DNA of 64,000 nt, taken from positions 1 to 64,000 of the forward strand of contig DASPNJ010000078.1 of assembly GCA_035626595.1 (NCBI GenBank), given 5' to 3'. This DNA is from JAQGMV01 sp035626595. GTDB lineage: Bacteria > Pseudomonadota > Gammaproteobacteria > Burkholderiales > SG8-41. Position 1 is the first letter of the stretch. Each line of letters begins with the position of its first letter. A program made the position numbers and the translations under genes. Of the stretch, positions 16,591-25,596 are shown one piece after another. The notes under the pieces were generated by a model. The model saw only the letters and a program-made list of their open reading frames with translations. It had not been told where the DNA came from and searched no databases.

Positions 16591-17049
16591 ATGGCGAACA
16601 TCACCAACTATCGCCCCACCGAACAGTGGGGCGGACTGTCGGCGATGACCGACCCGATCGACGATCTCTTCCGCGGCTTCTTCGTGCGGCCGCTGGCGCT
16701 GGAACCCCACGCGTGGGGCCAGGCGGCGCCGATCCGCATCGACGTGAGCGAGAGCGAGAAGGCTTACCGTCTCGTCGCCGAGATGCCGGGCGTCCGCAAG
16801 GAAGACATCAACGTCAGCATCGACGGGAACGAGGTCACGATCTCGGCGGAAGTGAAGAACGAGAAGCAGGCGGACGAGGGCGAGCGCACGCTGCGCAGCG
16901 AGCGCTTCTACGGGAAAGTCTCCCGCACGCTCACGCTCGGGTTCCCGATCGACGAAGCGGGCGCCCAGGCGAAGTACGCGGACGGCGTTCTCGAGCTCAC
17001 GCTGCCGAAGAGCGAAGCCGCGATGCCGAAACGGATCACCGTCAACTGA
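16591..17049 (+). CDS. Small heat-shock protein Hsp20/alpha-crystallin
   Basis: 152 residues. ATG 16591 has GGAGGG ten bases upstream. The alpha-crystallin domain spans about residues 45-150: IRIDVSESEKAYRLVAEMPG and DGNEVTISAE near its start, and ADGVLELTLPK as the conserved C-terminal strand. It ends in a short PKRITVN tail. It holds unfolding proteins for later refolding by ATP-dependent chaperones. Expression is probably heat-induced through the sigma-32 promoter upstream, and a strong terminator follows. Confidence 0.95.
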   Translation: MANITNYRPTEQWGGLSAMTDPIDDLFRGFFVRPLALEPHAWGQAAPIRIDVSESEKAYRLVAEMPGVRKEDINVSIDGNEVTISAEVKNEKQADEGERTLRSERFYGKVSRTLTLGFPIDEAGAQAKYADGVLELTLPKSEAAMPKRITVN

Positions 17050-17100
17050 TCGACGCGCGGCTCTCGCGAGCCGCTACGCGGCCTTCGATGGGTCGCAATG

Positions 17101-17147
17101 ACCGGCACTGCCGGCGCAATTCGTGCTCGCGCCGGAGTGCCGGTTTT
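17101..17147. terminator. Strong hairpin terminator between hsp20 and tctA
   Basis: ACCGGCACT(G)CCGGCGC pairs with GCGCCGGAGTGCCGGT, leaving one bulged G and an 11-base loop, followed by TTTT on the plus strand. It lies between convergent genes and probably ends the hsp20 transcript. On the minus strand it lies just past tctA and could serve that operon as well. Confidence 0.8.
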
Positions 17148-17152
17148 CGTGC

Positions 17153-18691
17153 TCAGGCGGTCTGGACCTCGCCTTCCTCGAGCGCCTGATCCCGTTTCTT
17201 GCGCACCGCCGGCAGGATCATCAGGATCAGGAGCACGATCGCTGCGATCAGGAATCCGGCGCTGATCGGCCGCGTGAAGAACACGCTGGGGTCGCCGCGG
17301 GAAATCAGCAGCGCGCGCCGCAGGTTTTCTTCCATCAGCGGTCCCAGCACGAACGCGAGGATGAGCGGCGCGGGCTCGACCTTGAGCTTCATGAACACGT
17401 AACCCATCAGGCCGAACAGGATCGTCATGAAGACGTCCATCTGCGAGTTGTTGACGCTGTACACGCCGATCGCCATGAAGGTGAGAATCGCGGGGAAGAG
17501 CAGCCGGTAAGGCACGCGCAGCAGCCGCACCCACAAGCCCACCAGCGGCAGGTTGAGCAACACCAGCATCGCGTTGCCGATCCACATGCTCGCGATCAGG
17601 CCCCAGAAGAGCTCCGGGCGCTGCGTCATCACCTGCGGTCCGGGCGCGATGCCCTGAATCGTCAGCGCGCCGAGCATGAGCGCCATGGTGGCGCTCCCGG
17701 GTATCCCCAGCGCGAGCGTCGGGATGAACGCGCACTGCGCAGCAGCGTTGTTGGCCGATTCCGGCCCGGCGACGCCCTCGATCATGCCTTTGCCGAACAT
17801 GTCCGGCCGCTTCGTCATCTTCTTCTCCAGGGCGTAGGCCGAGAACGCCGAGATCGTCGGTCCCGCCCCGGGCAGCGCACCGAAGAACGATCCGATCGCG
17901 GTGCCGCGCACGATCGGCATGACCGAGCGCTTCATGTCCTCCTTCGTCGGATACAGGTGCTCGATCTTCTTGGTGAGCAGCGAGCGCGTCGAAGTGTCGG
18001 TACCGATCTCGAGGTTCTTGAGAATCTCGGCAAAACCGAACAGACCCATGGCGACGACGGTGAACGAGAGGCCGTCGGTCAACTCCGGCAGGCCGAACGC
18101 GAAGCGCGACATGCCGGAATTCACGTCGGTCCCGATGATCCCGAAGAGCAGCCCCAGGAAGATCATCGCTATCGCCTTCAGGATGGAGGCCGACGCCAGC
18201 ACCGCGGAAGCGATCAGCCCCATCACCATCAGCGAGAAATACTCAGGCGCCCCGAACTTCAGCGCCATCTCCGCGAGCGGCGGTCCCGCCTTGGCGATCA
18301 GGATCGTGCCGATCGTGCCGGCGATGAACGAGGCGATTGCCGCGATCGCGAGCGCCGGCCCCGCCCTGCCCTGCCGCGCCATTTCGTGGCCGTCCAGACA
18401 GGTCACCACGGAAGCCGATTCGCCGGGCAGCTTCACCAGAATCGCGGTGGTCGAGCCGCCGTACTGGCACCCGTAGTAGATGCCCGCGAGCATGATGAGC
18501 GCGGAAGTAGGCTCCAGGTTGAACGTGATCGGGAGCAGCATCGCGATGGTCGCGAGCGGGCCGATGCCCGGCAGCACGCCGATCATCGTCCCGGCGAACA
18601 CGCCGATGAAGCAGTACATGAGGTTCTTCAGCGACAGCGCGACGCTGAAGCCCAGATAGAGATTGGGGAAAAGCTCCTGGAACTCGGACAT
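17153..18691 (-). CDS. tctA: Tripartite tricarboxylate transporter large membrane subunit TctA
   Basis: 512 residues with about 12 transmembrane helices. The family's two glycine-rich signatures are present: GVLPGIGPLATIAMLLPIT near residues 38-56 and GALPGAGPTISAFSAYALEK in the second half. It forms the permease of a secondary transporter for tricarboxylates or other organic acids, working with the small subunit TctB and a periplasmic TctC/Bug protein. tctB lies immediately upstream, with a one-base gap. No tctC is adjacent; a Bug-type gene lies 39 kb away at 57568. Confidence 0.95.
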   Translation of the reverse strand: MSEFQELFPNLYLGFSVALSLKNLMYCFIGVFAGTMIGVLPGIGPLATIAMLLPITFNLEPTSALIMLAGIYYGCQYGGSTTAILVKLPGESASVVTCLDGHEMARQGRAGPALAIAAIASFIAGTIGTILIAKAGPPLAEMALKFGAPEYFSLMVMGLIASAVLASASILKAIAMIFLGLLFGIIGTDVNSGMSRFAFGLPELTDGLSFTVVAMGLFGFAEILKNLEIGTDTSTRSLLTKKIEHLYPTKEDMKRSVMPIVRGTAIGSFFGALPGAGPTISAFSAYALEKKMTKRPDMFGKGMIEGVAGPESANNAAAQCAFIPTLALGIPGSATMALMLGALTIQGIAPGPQVMTQRPELFWGLIASMWIGNAMLVLLNLPLVGLWVRLLRVPYRLLFPAILTFMAIGVYSVNNSQMDVFMTILFGLMGYVFMKLKVEPAPLILAFVLGPLMEENLRRALLISRGDPSVFFTRPISAGFLIAAIVLLILMILPAVRKKRDQALEEGEVQTA

Positions 18692-18692
18692 G

Positions 18693-19148
18693 TCAGTAGC
18701 TCCACCAGAACAGCGGGTACGGGAGCCCCAGTGCGTATATGAAGACGGCCCACGAGCCGGCGATCAGCACCGCCATGGAAACGATCACCTCTTTCCACCG
18801 GTAGTCGCGGCTGGCGACGGACACCAGCCCAATCAGTATCGCAAGCGAGGGGATGAAGCCCAGGTTATCGATGCCCCACGCATAGGTGGCGAAGCCCACG
18901 CTCAGAACGACCATCGAGCGCCAGGGCCACCGCCCGATGCCCTCGCCCTTGAGCTTGAAGCCGGTAGCGGTTACCGCGGCCCCGAGCGCGATGAGACACA
19001 AGCCGATGGCTGTGGGGAAATACCCGGGACCCATCCGCATCGCACTGCCCATCGGGTAATCGCGCGAGACGTAAATCGCGAGCGCGCCGAAGGCTATGAA
19101 CATGACCCCGGACCAGAAATCCTCGGGGCTGCTGATCTTCAACTTCAT
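18693..19148 (-). CDS. tctB: Tripartite tricarboxylate transporter small membrane subunit TctB
   Basis: 151 residues from ATG 19148, preceded by GAGGAGAC. It has four predicted transmembrane helices and the TctB-typical opening MKLKISSPEDFWSGVMFIAF. It pairs with TctA to form the membrane part of a TTT-family carrier. The longer open frame to 19229 has no ribosome-binding site and an unlikely leader. Confidence 0.9.
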   Translation of the reverse strand: MKLKISSPEDFWSGVMFIAFGALAIYVSRDYPMGSAMRMGPGYFPTAIGLCLIALGAAVTATGFKLKGEGIGRWPWRSMVVLSVGFATYAWGIDNLGFIPSLAILIGLVSVASRDYRWKEVIVSMAVLIAGSWAVFIYALGLPYPLFWWSY

Positions 19149-19441
19149 GCTGTCTCCTCGGTGGTCGTTATGTGCGTGCGGGTGTGCCGACCCAGCAAAC
19201 ACTGCGCCGAGCCCGTACGGGAGCGGCACACAAGCAGCATGGACCGGCCTTCAGGCCATTTTCTTACACGGGCTCACAAACCCGCGCTTGCAGATCGAGC
19301 GCGCTCAACATGAAGTCTGCTGCAGTGCGGAAAAGCTCGGCGCGCCGACCATCCGCCGGAAGTGTGACGGCTCCAGATGGCTGCCGCCTGTTCCCAGCAA
19401 TGCTTCAGTTGGTGGATGGCGTTCTCCTCGTGGACCGTCAG
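19149..19441. other. Intergenic region, no supported gene
   Basis: About 290 bases between tctB and mgtC, both on the minus strand. It should contain the tctBA promoter, but I could not pick a convincing -35/-10 pair. Open frames crossing it have codon use unlike the neighbours and no recognisable product. Confidence 0.4.
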
Positions 19442-19888
19442 CTAGGATCCACGGCGCCGCTCGCCGTCGCCGGAATGCTTAAGGGGCGAGAGCAGCAGCA
19501 ACGTGAGCAGGTTCACCACCGACAGGACGACGGCGATCTCGTAGCGGGCATAGGCGACAGCGACTCCGATCGCGCCCGTATTCCAGATGCTCGCAGCGGT
19601 CGCTGTCCCGTGGACGCCGCCGCGCTGCTTCAGAATCGCGCCCCCGCCGACAAAGCCGATGCCTGCGACGAGCCCCTGAATCACACGCGCCTGGGCCTCT
19701 GGATCTTCGGGAAAGACCCTGAAGGCGAGCAGCGTATAGCCGCAGGTGGCAATCGCCACCAGCGGGAACGTGCGAAGACCGGCGCTGCGCGCATGCGCTT
19801 CGCGGTCCCATGCGATCGGCAACGCGAGCCCGTACGCGACGCCAAGATGTACGAAGCTCGATAAGACCGTGTGCCAGTCGAAATCCAC
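19442..19888 (-). CDS. MgtC/SapB family membrane protein
   Basis: 148 residues with about four or five transmembrane helices. The family signature is clear: DREAHARSAGLRTFPLVAIA near residues 28-47 and GLVAGIGFVGGGAILKQ near 72-88. MgtC-type proteins affect magnesium starvation survival and, in pathogens, modulate the F-type ATP synthase; many environmental homologues are uncharacterised. It lacks the cytoplasmic C-terminal domain of virulence-type MgtC, so it belongs to the short SapB-like group. Confidence 0.9.
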   Translation of the reverse strand: MDFDWHTVLSSFVHLGVAYGLALPIAWDREAHARSAGLRTFPLVAIATCGYTLLAFRVFPEDPEAQARVIQGLVAGIGFVGGGAILKQRGGVHGTATAASIWNTGAIGVAVAYARYEIAVVLSVVNLLTLLLLSPLKHSGDGERRRGS

Positions 19889-20094
19889 GGTTGCATCCGC
19901 CTGTCACCTGACCGGTGGCGAAGTGCCCGCTGGTTGCAACTGTCGTTCCGCGCGGGCTCGCGCGCCCCGTCAAAGGCGGGCCTGACACCGGCCTCCCCGG
20001 CACGCTGCTCAGGCTTCGCGGTGTCGCCACGGTGCACGATGCAGAGCTTTGAAAGCAGGCGCTGAGGCGCGCGAGACCATGCTCCACCGTCCGC

Positions 20095-20130
20095 CCGGAT
20101 GACCGAGCAACGTATGCTGCGGTCATCCGG
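20095..20130. repeat. 36-bp perfect-stem hairpin
   Basis: CCGGATGACCG (20095-20105) and CGGTCATCCGG (20120-20130) are exact inverse copies, with an inner AGCA/TGCT pairing. There is no T-run after it, so it is not a typical terminator. It lies in the long gap upstream of mgtC and may be a REP-like unit or a protein-binding site. Confidence 0.6.
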
Positions 20131-20198
20131 CGCCGTGTTCGACTCGACAGTCATATTCACTGCGATCGATGCAACGATCGAAGGGCTGCTCGCGCGTC

Positions 20199-20410
20199 GC
20201 TGCGCGGCGCGAACCTGAGAGGCGCCAACCTGAGTGACGCGGCGCTGACGGCGCGAAGCTGAACGGTGCGCGGCTCACGCGGGCGGACCTGACGCGCGCG
20301 ACACTCGACGGGTGGACTCCGCGGGCGTGGAGACGAGCGGCTGCATCGGCTGCCCGTTGCGTTCACCGCGCGCGGGACAAGGCGGCGCGCCCCCGATGTC
20401 CCAAGGCTGA
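20199..20410 (+). pseudogene. Decayed pentapeptide-repeat protein gene
   Basis: Reading from 20199 gives SLRGANLRGANLSDAALT, then after a frame change AKLNGARLTRADLTRATLDG, and after a second frame change VDSAGVETSGCIGCP before a stop at 20408-20410. The A(D/N)LxxA pentapeptide pattern and the terminal GCxGCP match the end of the intact pentapeptide-repeat gene at 49497-50165 (RGCRGCPDT). At least two frameshifts, and no clear start or signal peptide, mark it as a remnant. Confidence 0.75.
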
Positions 20411-20446
20411 CGTCGTCTGCATCGGCGGCGTCGATCGGCCGGTCCT

Positions 20447-21673
20447 TTACCGGGAGCCCGGCGGCTCGGCGCGCGGATCAAGCTGCAGCACCGCCTGGGA
20501 GCTGCCCGCCATCGGCACGAAAGCGCTGCGCTCCTCGAGCGCGCGCGGTGCGCTGCGCAGGCGGTGCGCCGCGAACAGCGCGGTCGTGCACAGCAGCAGC
20601 GCGCTATAGACGAGGAAGCTGCCCGGGCCCAGCGCACCCATGACAATGCCCGCGATCGTCGGTCCGAGCGCCGCACCCAAGCCATACATGAGGAGCAGCC
20701 CGCCGGTGGTCTCGAGCAGTCGCGAAGGGTCGATGAGATCGTTCACGTGCGCCACCGCGAGCCCGTAGATCGTGAACACGAACCCGCCGTAGAAGAAGCC
20801 GATCGCGATGAGCGCGATCTCTGAGCGGTGCGCGACCAGCATGGCCCCGGCGGCGAGGGCGGCGGCGGCAGTGCACACCCAGAACATCACGAGCCGCCGG
20901 TCGCGCCGGTCCGACAGATGCCCGATCGGCCATTGGAGCGCCGCGCCGCCGATGATGGTCGCGCCCATGAACGCCGCAATCCCCGCGTCCGACAGGCCGA
21001 CGCGCTGCGCGAACACCGCGCCCATGCCGAAGAATGCGCCGTTGAGCAGCCCCGACGCGGTCGCGCCGACGACGCCGAGCGGCGACGTCTCGTACAGATT
21101 TTTCAGTCCAACGTGCGGTGCCTGCACCGCCGCGGGCTCGCGCACGCGCGTGAGCGTCACCGGCACGACCGCGAAAGACAGCAGCACCGAAGCGAGCGCG
21201 AACGGGACGAAGCCTACCCTGTCACCGACAAGAATCAGGAACTGGCCCAGCGCCATCGCTACGAGGGTCACCGCCATGTAGGTCGCGAAGATCCGGCCGC
21301 GCTGCGCGTTGGGCGCGAGCGCGTTCAGCCAGCTTTCAACGACGAGATACACACCCACGATGCAGAAGCCGGTCACCAGCCGGAACAGCCCCCATGCCCA
21401 CGGATTCACCGCGAGCGCGTGCAGTATGGGCATGGTGGAGGCGACCGAGGCCATCGTCGCGAACGCCCGGATGTAGCCCACGCGGCGGACCAGCGCGGGA
21501 CAAACGTACGTGCCGAGCACGAATCCCGCGAAATAGGCGGACATGACGATGCCGGTAACCCACACCGGGAACTGCGCCATCGCCGCGCGCAGGCCCAGCA
21601 CCGGGAAGAGCAGGCCGATACCGACGAGCAGCAGGCCGATACCGGCGAGGAGCGAGACGAGGCGCAGCACCAT
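20447..21673 (-). CDS. MFS transporter (YcaD-like)
   Basis: 408 residues with 12 predicted transmembrane helices. The loop 2-3 motif of the MFS family is recognisable around CPALVRRVGYIRAF, with a second copy at GHLSDRRDRRLVMFW. The sequence RGRIFATYMAVTLVAMALGQ is typical of the YcaD/MFS_1 subgroup. It follows the ABC ATPase gene by five bases and is probably the last gene of the ectoine-transporter operon. An export or overflow role for the solute or a precursor is possible but is only inference. Confidence 0.85.
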   Translation of the reverse strand: MVLRLVSLLAGIGLLLVGIGLLFPVLGLRAAMAQFPVWVTGIVMSAYFAGFVLGTYVCPALVRRVGYIRAFATMASVASTMPILHALAVNPWAWGLFRLVTGFCIVGVYLVVESWLNALAPNAQRGRIFATYMAVTLVAMALGQFLILVGDRVGFVPFALASVLLSFAVVPVTLTRVREPAAVQAPHVGLKNLYETSPLGVVGATASGLLNGAFFGMGAVFAQRVGLSDAGIAAFMGATIIGGAALQWPIGHLSDRRDRRLVMFWVCTAAAALAAGAMLVAHRSEIALIAIGFFYGGFVFTIYGLAVAHVNDLIDPSRLLETTGGLLLMYGLGAALGPTIAGIVMGALGPGSFLVYSALLLCTTALFAAHRLRSAPRALEERSAFVPMAGSSQAVLQLDPRAEPPGSR

Positions 21674-21678
21674 CGCCT

Positions 21679-22452
21679 TCAGCCTCCGCGCTCGACCGCC
21701 GATATGGCCTCGACGAAACGCCGCACCCGCTCGTCGCGCGGCGCCCCGAACATCGCTGCGGGCGGCGCGTCCTCGACGATCATCCCGCGATCGAAGAACA
21801 GCACGCGGTCGGAGCTCGCTTCGGCGAACTTCATATGGTGGGTGACGATGAGCATGGTCATCGTGCGCTGCTGCGCGAGCTCGCGCAGCAGCGCGAGGAG
21901 CCCGCCGACGAGCTCCGGATCGAGCGCGGAGGTAATCTCGTCGAAGAGCATCACCTTCGGCTGCATCGCGAGCGCCCGCGCGATTGCCACGCGCTGGCGC
22001 TGCCCGCCCGAGAGCTGCGCGGGATAGCTCCCGGCCTTGTCCTCGAGACCGACGCGCGCGAGATGCTCGCGCGCCCGCGCCTGCGCCGCGCCGCGCTCGA
22101 GCCCCAGCACGCGCACCGGCGCTTCGGTCACGTTGCCGAGCGCCGTCATGTGCGGGAACAGGTTGAAGTGCTGGAATACCATGCCGACCCGCTCGCGCGC
22201 GCGGCGCAGCCTCGCGCTCGCCGCACGTCCTTTCGCGCCGGCCGCCCAGGGCATCTCGCCGTCGATCGTGATCGTGCCGGCGTCCGGCTCGTCGAGCGCC
22301 ATCACGATGCGCAGAAGCGTCGACTTGCCGGAGCCGCTGGGGCCGATGATGCTCACGGTCTCGCCGGGCGCGACGTCCAGATCGACTCCGCGCAGCACTT
22401 CGGTCTCCCCGTAGCGCTTGCGCACGCCGCGCAGGCTCACGATCGGGCTCAT
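21679..22452 (-). CDS. ehuA: Amino-acid-type ABC transporter ATPase, probable ectoine importer (EhuA-like)
   Basis: 257 residues from ATG 22452. Walker A is GPSGSGKST near residues 35-43, the Q-loop is MVFQHFNLF, the signature is LSGGQRQRVAIARAL, Walker B is VMLFDEITSALD, and the switch His lies in IVTHHM. These are the features of the polar-amino-acid (PAAT) importer ATPases. Its start overlaps the upstream permease stop by four bases. Its place in the ectABCD operon suggests that it energises uptake of ectoine or hydroxyectoine, as EhuA does in Sinorhizobium; the sequence alone would also fit other amino acids. Confidence 0.85.
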   Translation of the reverse strand: MSPIVSLRGVRKRYGETEVLRGVDLDVAPGETVSIIGPSGSGKSTLLRIVMALDEPDAGTITIDGEMPWAAGAKGRAASARLRRARERVGMVFQHFNLFPHMTALGNVTEAPVRVLGLERGAAQARAREHLARVGLEDKAGSYPAQLSGGQRQRVAIARALAMQPKVMLFDEITSALDPELVGGLLALLRELAQQRTMTMLIVTHHMKFAEASSDRVLFFDRGMIVEDAPPAAMFGAPRDERVRRFVEAISAVERGG

Positions 22453-23111
22453 GCGTGCAGCGCCCTCGCGAGCCGCGCTTCCAGCACCCGTATCCCCTTG
22501 GCCGTGACGAGGCTCAGCACGAGAAAGATCGCGCCGACCAGCGTCATCGGCTCGACGTAGCGGAACGTCTCGGAACCCGCGATCTTCGCCGCCTGCAGAA
22601 GCTCCACCACCGCGATGGCGGACAGAAGCGGCGTCTCCTTGAACATCGCCACCACGTAATTGCCGAGCGCCGGAACCATGCGGGCGATCGCCTGCGGCAG
22701 CACGATGCGCAGCCACGTGTGTGCGCGCGGCAGGTTGAGCGCCGCAGCCGCTTCCCACTGGCCGCGCGGCACGCTTTCGATTCCCGCCCGATAGACCTCC
22801 GCGCAGTACGCGGCATAGTGCAGCCCCAGCCCGAGCGCGCCGGTCGCAAACGGCGACAGCGAAACGCCCGCCGCGGGCAGCGCGAAAAACAGGAAGTAAA
22901 GCTGCACCAGCAGGGGTGTCCTGCGCACGAGCTCGACGAACGCAGCCGCCGGCCGCGAGACCAAGGCGTTCTGCGCACGCCGCGCGAGCGCGAGTAACAG
23001 CCCGAGGGTGAGCGCAATCGCGGTGCCGGCAAGCGTTGCCTGCACGGTCACCCACAGCGCGGGAGCCAGCACGGGCGCGAGGCTCGCCGCGTAGCTCCAG
23101 TCGAAGCTCAT
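22449..23111 (-). CDS. ehuD: ABC transporter permease, probable ectoine importer (EhuD-like)
   Basis: 220 residues with about five transmembrane helices. It has the His/Glu/Gln-type permease pattern, including FVELVRRTPLLVQLYFLFFA and the EAA loop (RGQWEAAAALNLPRAHTWLRIV reads AALNLP...IVLPQA). It overlaps both neighbours by four bases (ATGA). With the next permease it would form the membrane channel of the importer. Confidence 0.85.
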   Translation of the reverse strand: MSFDWSYAASLAPVLAPALWVTVQATLAGTAIALTLGLLLALARRAQNALVSRPAAAFVELVRRTPLLVQLYFLFFALPAAGVSLSPFATGALGLGLHYAAYCAEVYRAGIESVPRGQWEAAAALNLPRAHTWLRIVLPQAIARMVPALGNYVVAMFKETPLLSAIAVVELLQAAKIAGSETFRYVEPMTLVGAIFLVLSLVTAKGIRVLEARLARALHA

Positions 23112-23743
23112 GCCGTCACCGCCGCGTGCCGCTCGAGACGCCGGAACGCACGCGCGATCACGCTCGCCGCCGCGAAGTACAGCGCGAGCACGACCGCAAA
23201 GATGATGCCGGTCTGCAAGGTGGACGCGCGCAGGAGCTGCGCGGTGAACGTGAGCTCGTGGACCGCGATCATCGATACCAGCGCCGTATTCTTCAGGAGC
23301 TCGATCGCGAGATTGCCCGCAGGCGCAATCATCCCCGGCAGCGCCTGGGGAAGCACGACGCGCACGAGCGTCTGGGCGGACGACAGGTTGAGCGCCGCCG
23401 CCGCATCGCGCTGTCCGGCCGGCACCGCGTTGATCGCGCCGCGCACGACCTCGGCGCCGTACGCGCCGGCGTTCAGGCCCAGCACCACGACGCCCGCGGT
23501 GAACGCGCCGAGCTCGATGCCGGCGAACGGCAGCACGAAATACACCCAGAAAAGCTGTACCAGCGCCGAGGTGCCGCGAAAGACCTCGACGTAGGCCGCC
23601 GCGGCCCAGCGCACCGCATGCGGCTTCGCGCTGCGCGCAAGCCCCGCCGCGAGCGCGGCTGCCAGTGCGACCGCGGCCGCACAGGCGGTCAGGGCGAGCG
23701 TGAGACCGAGACCGCGTGCGAGCTCGATCGCGAGGCCGCTCAT
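23108..23743 (-). CDS. ehuC: ABC transporter permease, probable ectoine importer (EhuC-like)
   Basis: 211 residues from ATG 23743. It has about five transmembrane helices and motifs parallel to the partner permease: YVEVFRGTSALVQLFWVYFV, then QRDAAAALNLSSAQTLVRVV and LPQALPGMIAP as the EAA loop. It overlaps the binding-protein gene by four bases. The high alanine content of helix 1 reflects the GC-rich genome. Confidence 0.85.
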   Translation of the reverse strand: MSGLAIELARGLGLTLALTACAAAVALAAALAAGLARSAKPHAVRWAAAAYVEVFRGTSALVQLFWVYFVLPFAGIELGAFTAGVVVLGLNAGAYGAEVVRGAINAVPAGQRDAAAALNLSSAQTLVRVVLPQALPGMIAPAGNLAIELLKNTALVSMIAVHELTFTAQLLRASTLQTGIIFAVVLALYFAAASVIARAFRRLERHAAVTA

Positions 23744-24639
23744 TGCGGGCGCGATTCGCCGCCTCCGCCGCGGCACAGCTCTTGAGCGGTTGCGTTCCCC
23801 GGTAGCTCGCGCTCGGTGAAACCGAACGGGCGCACCAGCTCGGCATGACGCGGCGTGCCGATCAGCTTCGAAAGACCGGCGTTGAAAGCCTCGACGAGGC
23901 TCTTGTCGCCTTTCCTGAACCCGAAGGCGCCGTAGCCGCGCGCGACGGCGCTGTTCGCGACCGGCTCGTGAAACGGCTCGGCGCGCTCGACCGCCTGAGT
24001 ATCCGCCCGCCGCAGCAGATCGTTTACCGTGAGCGCCGTCGCCGCATAGGCGTCCACGCGGCCGGCTATCACCGCTTCGAGCGCGCTCGGCGGATCGGGG
24101 AAGACGAGCACGCGCTCCCGCGGGATGCCCTTGTCGAGCGCGTACTGGAGCTGCACCGCGCCCGCGACGACGCCGATCGTGGCGGACGCGCTGCGCGCCG
24201 CGTCGGCGTAGCTGTTGAGGCCGCGCGGATTGCCGGCGCGCACGATGAAGCTTTCGCCCACCGAATACGTGGGATTGGAGAAGGCGATCTCGCGGCAGCG
24301 CGCCGGCAGCACGTACATGCCGGCGGCAATCACGTCGAAGCGCCCCGCTTTGAGCCCCGGGATGAGCGAGCCGAACTCGGTGAGCACCCCCTCGATCTCG
24401 CGGATCCCCAGGTCCTCGAGCACGGCGCGCGCGATCGCCGGCGCCTCACCGGTGAGCTCGCCCGTGACCGGATCGAGCCACGCGAACGGCGCTTCGTTGG
24501 CGTAGCCCACCCGGATCTTGCCCGCCGCGCGTGCACGCTCGAGCGTCTGCCCGTCGGTCGTGCGCGCGCTTTCCGAACAGGCGCCGGCCAGCGCCGCGAG
24601 CACCAGCGCGAGCGCCGCCAGTGCCAGGCGCCGCAACAC
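23740..24639 (-). CDS. ehuB: ABC transporter substrate-binding lipoprotein, probable ectoine-binding (EhuB-like)
   Basis: 299 residues starting at GTG 24639; this codon overlaps the ectD stop in TAGTG. The N-terminus VLRRLALAALALVLAALAGAC is a lipoprotein signal with lipobox LAGAC. Residues about 40-280 are a family 3 solute-binding domain (GKIRVGYANEAPFAW, and FDVIAAGMYVLPARCREIAFS). The opening and the phrase MYVLPARC...AFSNP resemble EhuB of Sinorhizobium, which binds ectoine and hydroxyectoine. Lipid anchoring is unusual for a Gram-negative binding protein, where free periplasmic forms are common. Confidence 0.82.
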   Translation of the reverse strand: MLRRLALAALALVLAALAGACSESARTTDGQTLERARAAGKIRVGYANEAPFAWLDPVTGELTGEAPAIARAVLEDLGIREIEGVLTEFGSLIPGLKAGRFDVIAAGMYVLPARCREIAFSNPTYSVGESFIVRAGNPRGLNSYADAARSASATIGVVAGAVQLQYALDKGIPRERVLVFPDPPSALEAVIAGRVDAYAATALTVNDLLRRADTQAVERAEPFHEPVANSAVARGYGAFGFRKGDKSLVEAFNAGLSKLIGTPRHAELVRPFGFTERELPGNATAQELCRGGGGESRPQ

Positions 24640-25562
24640 TACCGCCAGGACGCGTATTCGGTCTGGACCGGCTCGAGCGCCGCAGTGTGCTCGCGCGCCG
24701 AGACGAACTCGGGCCGCGGCTTCAGGCCGTGCCGCGGCGGGCCGAGCCGGTTCTCGACGCTGTTGTAGACCATGAACAGGTTCGCGCGCGGATAGGGCGA
24801 GATGTTGCTGTTCGAGCCGTGCATCGTGTTGCAGTCGAAGAGGATCACCGAGCCTGCCGCGCCTTTCATCGAGCGGATGCCGCCGCGCTCGATGAGCAGA
24901 TTGAGGCTCATCGGATCGGGCACGCCGTACTCCTGCTTCCTGAGCGAGGCCTTGTAGTGATCGTCCGGCGTCTCGCCCACGCACGAGATGTAGTGCAGGT
25001 GCGATCCCGGCACGAGCAGCAGCGGGCCGTTGAGCTCGTTGTTCTCCGTGAGGAGAACGGTGCACGAGAGCGCGCGCATGCGCGGCATGCCGTCCTCCAC
25101 GTGCCAGGTCTCGAAATCGGAATGCCAGTAGAAGTCCTTGCCGACGAAGCCGGGCTTCAGATTGAGCCGCGACTGGTGCACGTAGACCTCGCTCCCGAGG
25201 ATCTGCTGCGCGATCGCGACGAGGCGTGCGTCGCGCGCGACCCGCCCGAACAGCGGGTCGAGCCGATGCGCCGCGAAGATCGAGCGCACTTCGTCGCTGC
25301 CCGGCTCGGTGATCGCTTCTTCCCGCCCGGCGATCGCCGGGTCCGCGGCGAGCCGCCGAGCTTCGCGCAGGAACCCGGCGACCTCGCCGGGCGCGAAAAA
25401 CTCGTTCAGGAAAATGAAGCCGTTCTTCTGATAGCTTCTGAGCTGATGCTCGGTCAGCGCGCCGTCAGCAGGTTCGCCGTATACGACCGGATCCTGCCGG
25501 CGCACGATCGCCGACTCGTTGTCGCTGCGCGACCGGTACGCGTCTGAAATCGGTAACACCAT
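24639..25562 (-). CDS. ectD: Ectoine hydroxylase EctD
   Basis: 307 residues from ATG 25562, which has AGGAG eight bases upstream; an in-frame ATG at 25586 is less likely. It is a non-heme Fe(II)/2-oxoglutarate dioxygenase that converts ectoine to 5-hydroxyectoine. The iron ligands are His147 and Asp149 in FYWHSDFETWH and His248 in NTMHGSNSNISPYPRANLF; the first of these is part of the EctD signature region. The gene lies 34 bases after ectC and its stop overlaps the start of the binding-protein gene. Confidence 0.96.
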   Translation of the reverse strand: MVLPISDAYRSRSDNESAIVRRQDPVVYGEPADGALTEHQLRSYQKNGFIFLNEFFAPGEVAGFLREARRLAADPAIAGREEAITEPGSDEVRSIFAAHRLDPLFGRVARDARLVAIAQQILGSEVYVHQSRLNLKPGFVGKDFYWHSDFETWHVEDGMPRMRALSCTVLLTENNELNGPLLLVPGSHLHYISCVGETPDDHYKASLRKQEYGVPDPMSLNLLIERGGIRSMKGAAGSVILFDCNTMHGSNSNISPYPRANLFMVYNSVENRLGPPRHGLKPRPEFVSAREHTAALEPVQTEYASWR

Positions 25563-25596
25563 GTTTGGAATCTCCTTTCCTGCCACGCTCGGGCCG

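Noticed and set aside
17123..18742. A long plus-strand frame opposite tctA
   Set aside because: Composition is His/Arg/Gln-rich with no domain; tctA on the minus strand is certain.
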